Below are positions 63,301-64,000 of a stretch of 64,000 bases of DNA, piece after piece. The translations under genes and the position numbers were made by a program. Every line of letters begins with the position of its first letter. Position 1 is the stretch's first letter. This DNA is from Methylotenera sp. (lineage in GTDB: Bacteria > Pseudomonadota > Gammaproteobacteria > Burkholderiales > Methylophilaceae). The stretch covers positions 23,828 through 87,827 of the forward strand of contig JAKFVB010000015.1 in NCBI GenBank assembly GCA_021732405.1, written 5' to 3'. The notes below the pieces were generated by a model, which saw only the letters and a list, made by a program, of their open reading frames with translations, had not been told where the DNA came from and ran no database searches.

Positions 63301-64000
63301 TAGCAATATCCCAGGTTGTATCATCTGCAAATTTAATAAACTCCACAGCATTTGATGTTGTACCGTCTTGATTAAAATAATTTGTAATTACTAACTCATC
63401 ATCAGTACCACTAATCATAACTTTCAAGTCATTAATTGTTCTTGTTAATACAATGTCGTCTGGCGTAATGCCTGCATCGAGTAAAACACTATCGGCATTT
63501 ATACCTAATAAATCCGAGTCTGCATTACTAATCGTATCTACACCTTGTCCTCTGCCAAAAACATAAGTATCAGCCCCTGCGCCACCGTCCAGATTATCAT
63601 TCCCAACTCCACCAATAAGTGTGTCTCCACCTCCTGCGCCATAGAGATTATCATTGCCACCACCACCTCTTAATGTAGTGTTTGAACTGGTCCCAGCTGA
63701 CAAGTTGTCACTTTGCGAACCACCTATTGCTAATTGAGTATTTGTACTCAAATTCACTGATTCGTTGTAATTATTTCCAATAAGATCTGCATGGCTTATT
63801 GTGATGCCATTTAAATTGTATGTATTGTTAAAGCCGCTAGTTAAACCATTGTCTACAAAAATATAACTTCCAAACGCTGTTCCAATCGCAAGTGCCGAAC
63901 CATACAGTTGCAAATCAGAATAACCAACGTTGGCATTAATAGTATTATTACCAACATCATCTACCACAAAGTCCCCAGCCTGCATGTAGTAGACATCATT
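57356..64000 (-). CDS. Giant RTX-type calcium-binding repeat protein, N-terminus beyond the window
   Basis: Dozens of GGxGNDxLxG nonapeptides; two cadherin/Ig-like putative domains (PSWLTFDATTRVISGTP, PSWLSFNAATRVFSGTP); frame open to the window edge (…NDVYYMQAGDFVVDDVG). Confidence 0.95.
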   Translation of the reverse strand, partial: NDVYYMQAGDFVVDDVGNNTINANVGYSDLQLYGSALAIGTAFGSYIFVDNGLTSGFNNTYNLNGITISHADLIGNNYNESVNLSTNTQLAIGGSQSDNLSAGTSSNTTLRGGGGNDNLYGAGGGDTLIGGVGNDNLDGGAGADTYVFGRGQGVDTISNADSDLLGINADSVLLDAGITPDDIVLTRTINDLKVMISGTDDELVITNYFNQDGTTSNAVEFIKFADDTTWDIATVKNKLLVPTNGNDVISGYATNDTLNGADGNDIIDGGAGDDTLDGGAGNDTLKGNAGADTYLFGVGSGQDSIDNLDTDALGINADKILLGAGITQSDVTFKRADSDLILSINNTSDTLTVLNYFNLDATGPDSLENIQFSDGSILTIESVKALLASGGAGDDDLYGYSTNDNISGQAGNDRIFGYAGDDVLNGGSESDMLYGGQGNDILLGGTGNDLLDGGIGSDSLSGGEGNDIYYVDDVADEVIELNGQGVDEVLSSITYSLSGGVENLKLVGNANINGIGNSENNILIGNSASNQLYGLGGNDSLDGSTGEDTLVGGAGDDSYYVDSALDVLVEIANEGIDSVYASANYTLSANIENLILDASAGNINASGNAEANFIKGNSGNNRLDGGSGADILDGGSGNDTYVIDTALDQIVESAAGGMDTVESNITYILTDAALENLTLTGSANLNATGNDATNQLTGNSGNNRIDGGLGADVMSGGAGNDTYITNEAGDSINEGFNEGVDTVERNYETLNVLESNVENLVLKINVVHGKGNELGNVITGNAADNSLLGLGGNDTLSGEQGNDELDGGAGVDTLIGGLGNDIYHVDDETDVVVEIAAEGIDTVFTSANYVLSAHVENLTLNAAAGYIDGTGNSEANHIIGNSSGNRLDGAAGADILEGGDGDDTYVVDNLSDQIIETETGGNDTVESSITYTLSNILENLILLGEANLDATGNDDSNQIEGNSGNNRIDGGLGSDEMSGGSGNDIYIVEDEGDSVNESFDEGIDTIERSYDTLYILESNVENLILKEEVIHGNGNELDNVITGNAADNSLLGLDGDDTLYGLAGNDALFGSEGADTLIGGLGDDYYEIDNINDVVIEAAGEGDDFVRSTVTYTLGANVERAAVDGFDDLNLTGNALNNGLFGSAGNNVLTGGLGTDFLTGAEGDDVYVFNRGDGQDTIDNTDVLGATDTLQFGAGVTDNDVLAFQSGNNIFFKIKGSADQIALVNYFAANSQDENGETQDHKIDYIEFNNGVVWDQAMIQTVVNRANNNHSPTVNSYLPNLQARANSLFTYTVPLSTITDPDVWDSVTYSIKMQDGSPVPSWLTFDATTRVISGTPTVSNVGSLQFVLWGTDNYGYAAGEFVTLNVAAPNRTPVLSTPLLDQAAAQGGVFNYTVSATAFTDPDSGDTLSYSATLADGSALPSWLSFNAATRVFSGTPPTTGTISIKLIAKDTGNLSASDVFDIVTSVQNLTLNGTTGADTLNGGAGNDVLSGLGGNDVLNGFAGNDTLNGGTGNDTMVGGQGDDVYTVDATTDVVTENLNEGTDLVNVAIATTSGTYTLSANVENATLTNTVAFTLTGNALDNVLIGNAAANTLNGGDGNDTLNGLAGSDTMVGGLGNDTFVIDATGDVVTEAASAGTDTVNVAITTAGGTYTVATNVENATLTNTVTFNLTGNALNNVLTGNSAANVLNGGAGNDTMIGGAGNDTYTIDVTTDVITENVNEGTDLVNVAITTAGGTYTVATNVENATLTNTVAFTLTGNAFDNILTGNTAANTLNGGDGNDTLNGLAGNDTMLGGLGDDIYTVDATGDVITESLNQGTDFVNVAIATTSGTYTVAANVENATLTNTVAFTLTGNALDNVLTGNAAANTLNGGDGNDTLNGLTGNDTMVGGLGNDTYTIDATGDVVTEAASAGSDTVNVAIATASGTYTVAANVENAFLTNTVAYNLTGNALANFLKGNAANNTLTDTAGGNDILQGLAGIDTFNDTVGNNLFDGGIGNDVMTGGSGREIFIGGQGNDTITTGTGYDIISFNKGDGQDSINASTGADNTLSLGGNFAYSDLSLTKSTNNLILKIGATDQITFTNWYASSPTNKSVVNLQVIAEAIQGFSLGGSDALRNNNIENFNFTNLVAAFDAAGATANWQLTDARLTTHLQAGSDSAAIGGDLAYQYGKNSNLTGMGLINSQSVIAAASFGQSAQALNNPSVWQAEVVKLA
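58140..59430 (-). repeat. Five tandem ~95-aa (285-bp, one 258-bp) RTX repeat units
   Basis: Recurring TDxVNVAI-T-GTYT-xANVENATLTNTVAFTLTGNALDNVLTGNAAANTLNGGDGNDTLNGL. Confidence 0.85.
60710..62291 (-). repeat. Two tandem ~264-aa (792/789-bp) higher-order RTX repeats
   Basis: YYVDSALDVLVEI... and YHVDDETDVVVEI... blocks both run through DTYVxD-NRIDGGLG-VERxYxTLxxLESNVENLxLK-NAADNSLLGL. Confidence 0.8.

Overview
This 64 kb window looks like the chromosome of an AT-leaning beta-proteobacterial methylotroph (Methylophilaceae/Methylotenera-like; inferred from gene content, not searched). Positions 1-25 kb are mostly conserved housekeeping genes: yicC, a Ser/Thr kinase and PP2C phosphatase pair, rph, rdgB, hemW, a FimV-like gene, argH, an AlgZ/AlgR-like pair, hemC, hemD, dsbD, a tlpA-like gene, aroQ, accB, accC, prmA, an orphan pqqA, oxyR-like, katA and rubredoxin. 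Positions 26-48 kb form a large amide/urea nitrogen region: an NCS1-permease/histidine-kinase/receiver fusion with a LuxR-type response regulator, a TonB receptor, hupE-ureGFECBAD, urtEDCBA, fmdB, fmdA and an FmdC-like porin. The strongest observation is a 16-bp interrupted palindrome, TACGCA-NNN-TGACGTA. It occurs upstream of the TonB receptor, the formamidase and the porin, each time exactly 24 nt from a -10-like hexamer. This suggests one regulon controlled by the neighbouring permease-kinase system. Positions 48.4-54.3 kb are an accessory island: an EEP nuclease, a PD-(D/E)XK-like protein with a small partner, and an NdpA-like protein with a multi-TM partner. It is bordered on the left by direct repeats resembling the ends of Tn7/Tn5053-type transposons, and it is a candidate undescribed defence locus. 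Positions 54.3-64 kb encode TolC, HlyD and a giant RTX repeat protein that runs off the window. All homology calls come from reading the sequences; no database search was run.
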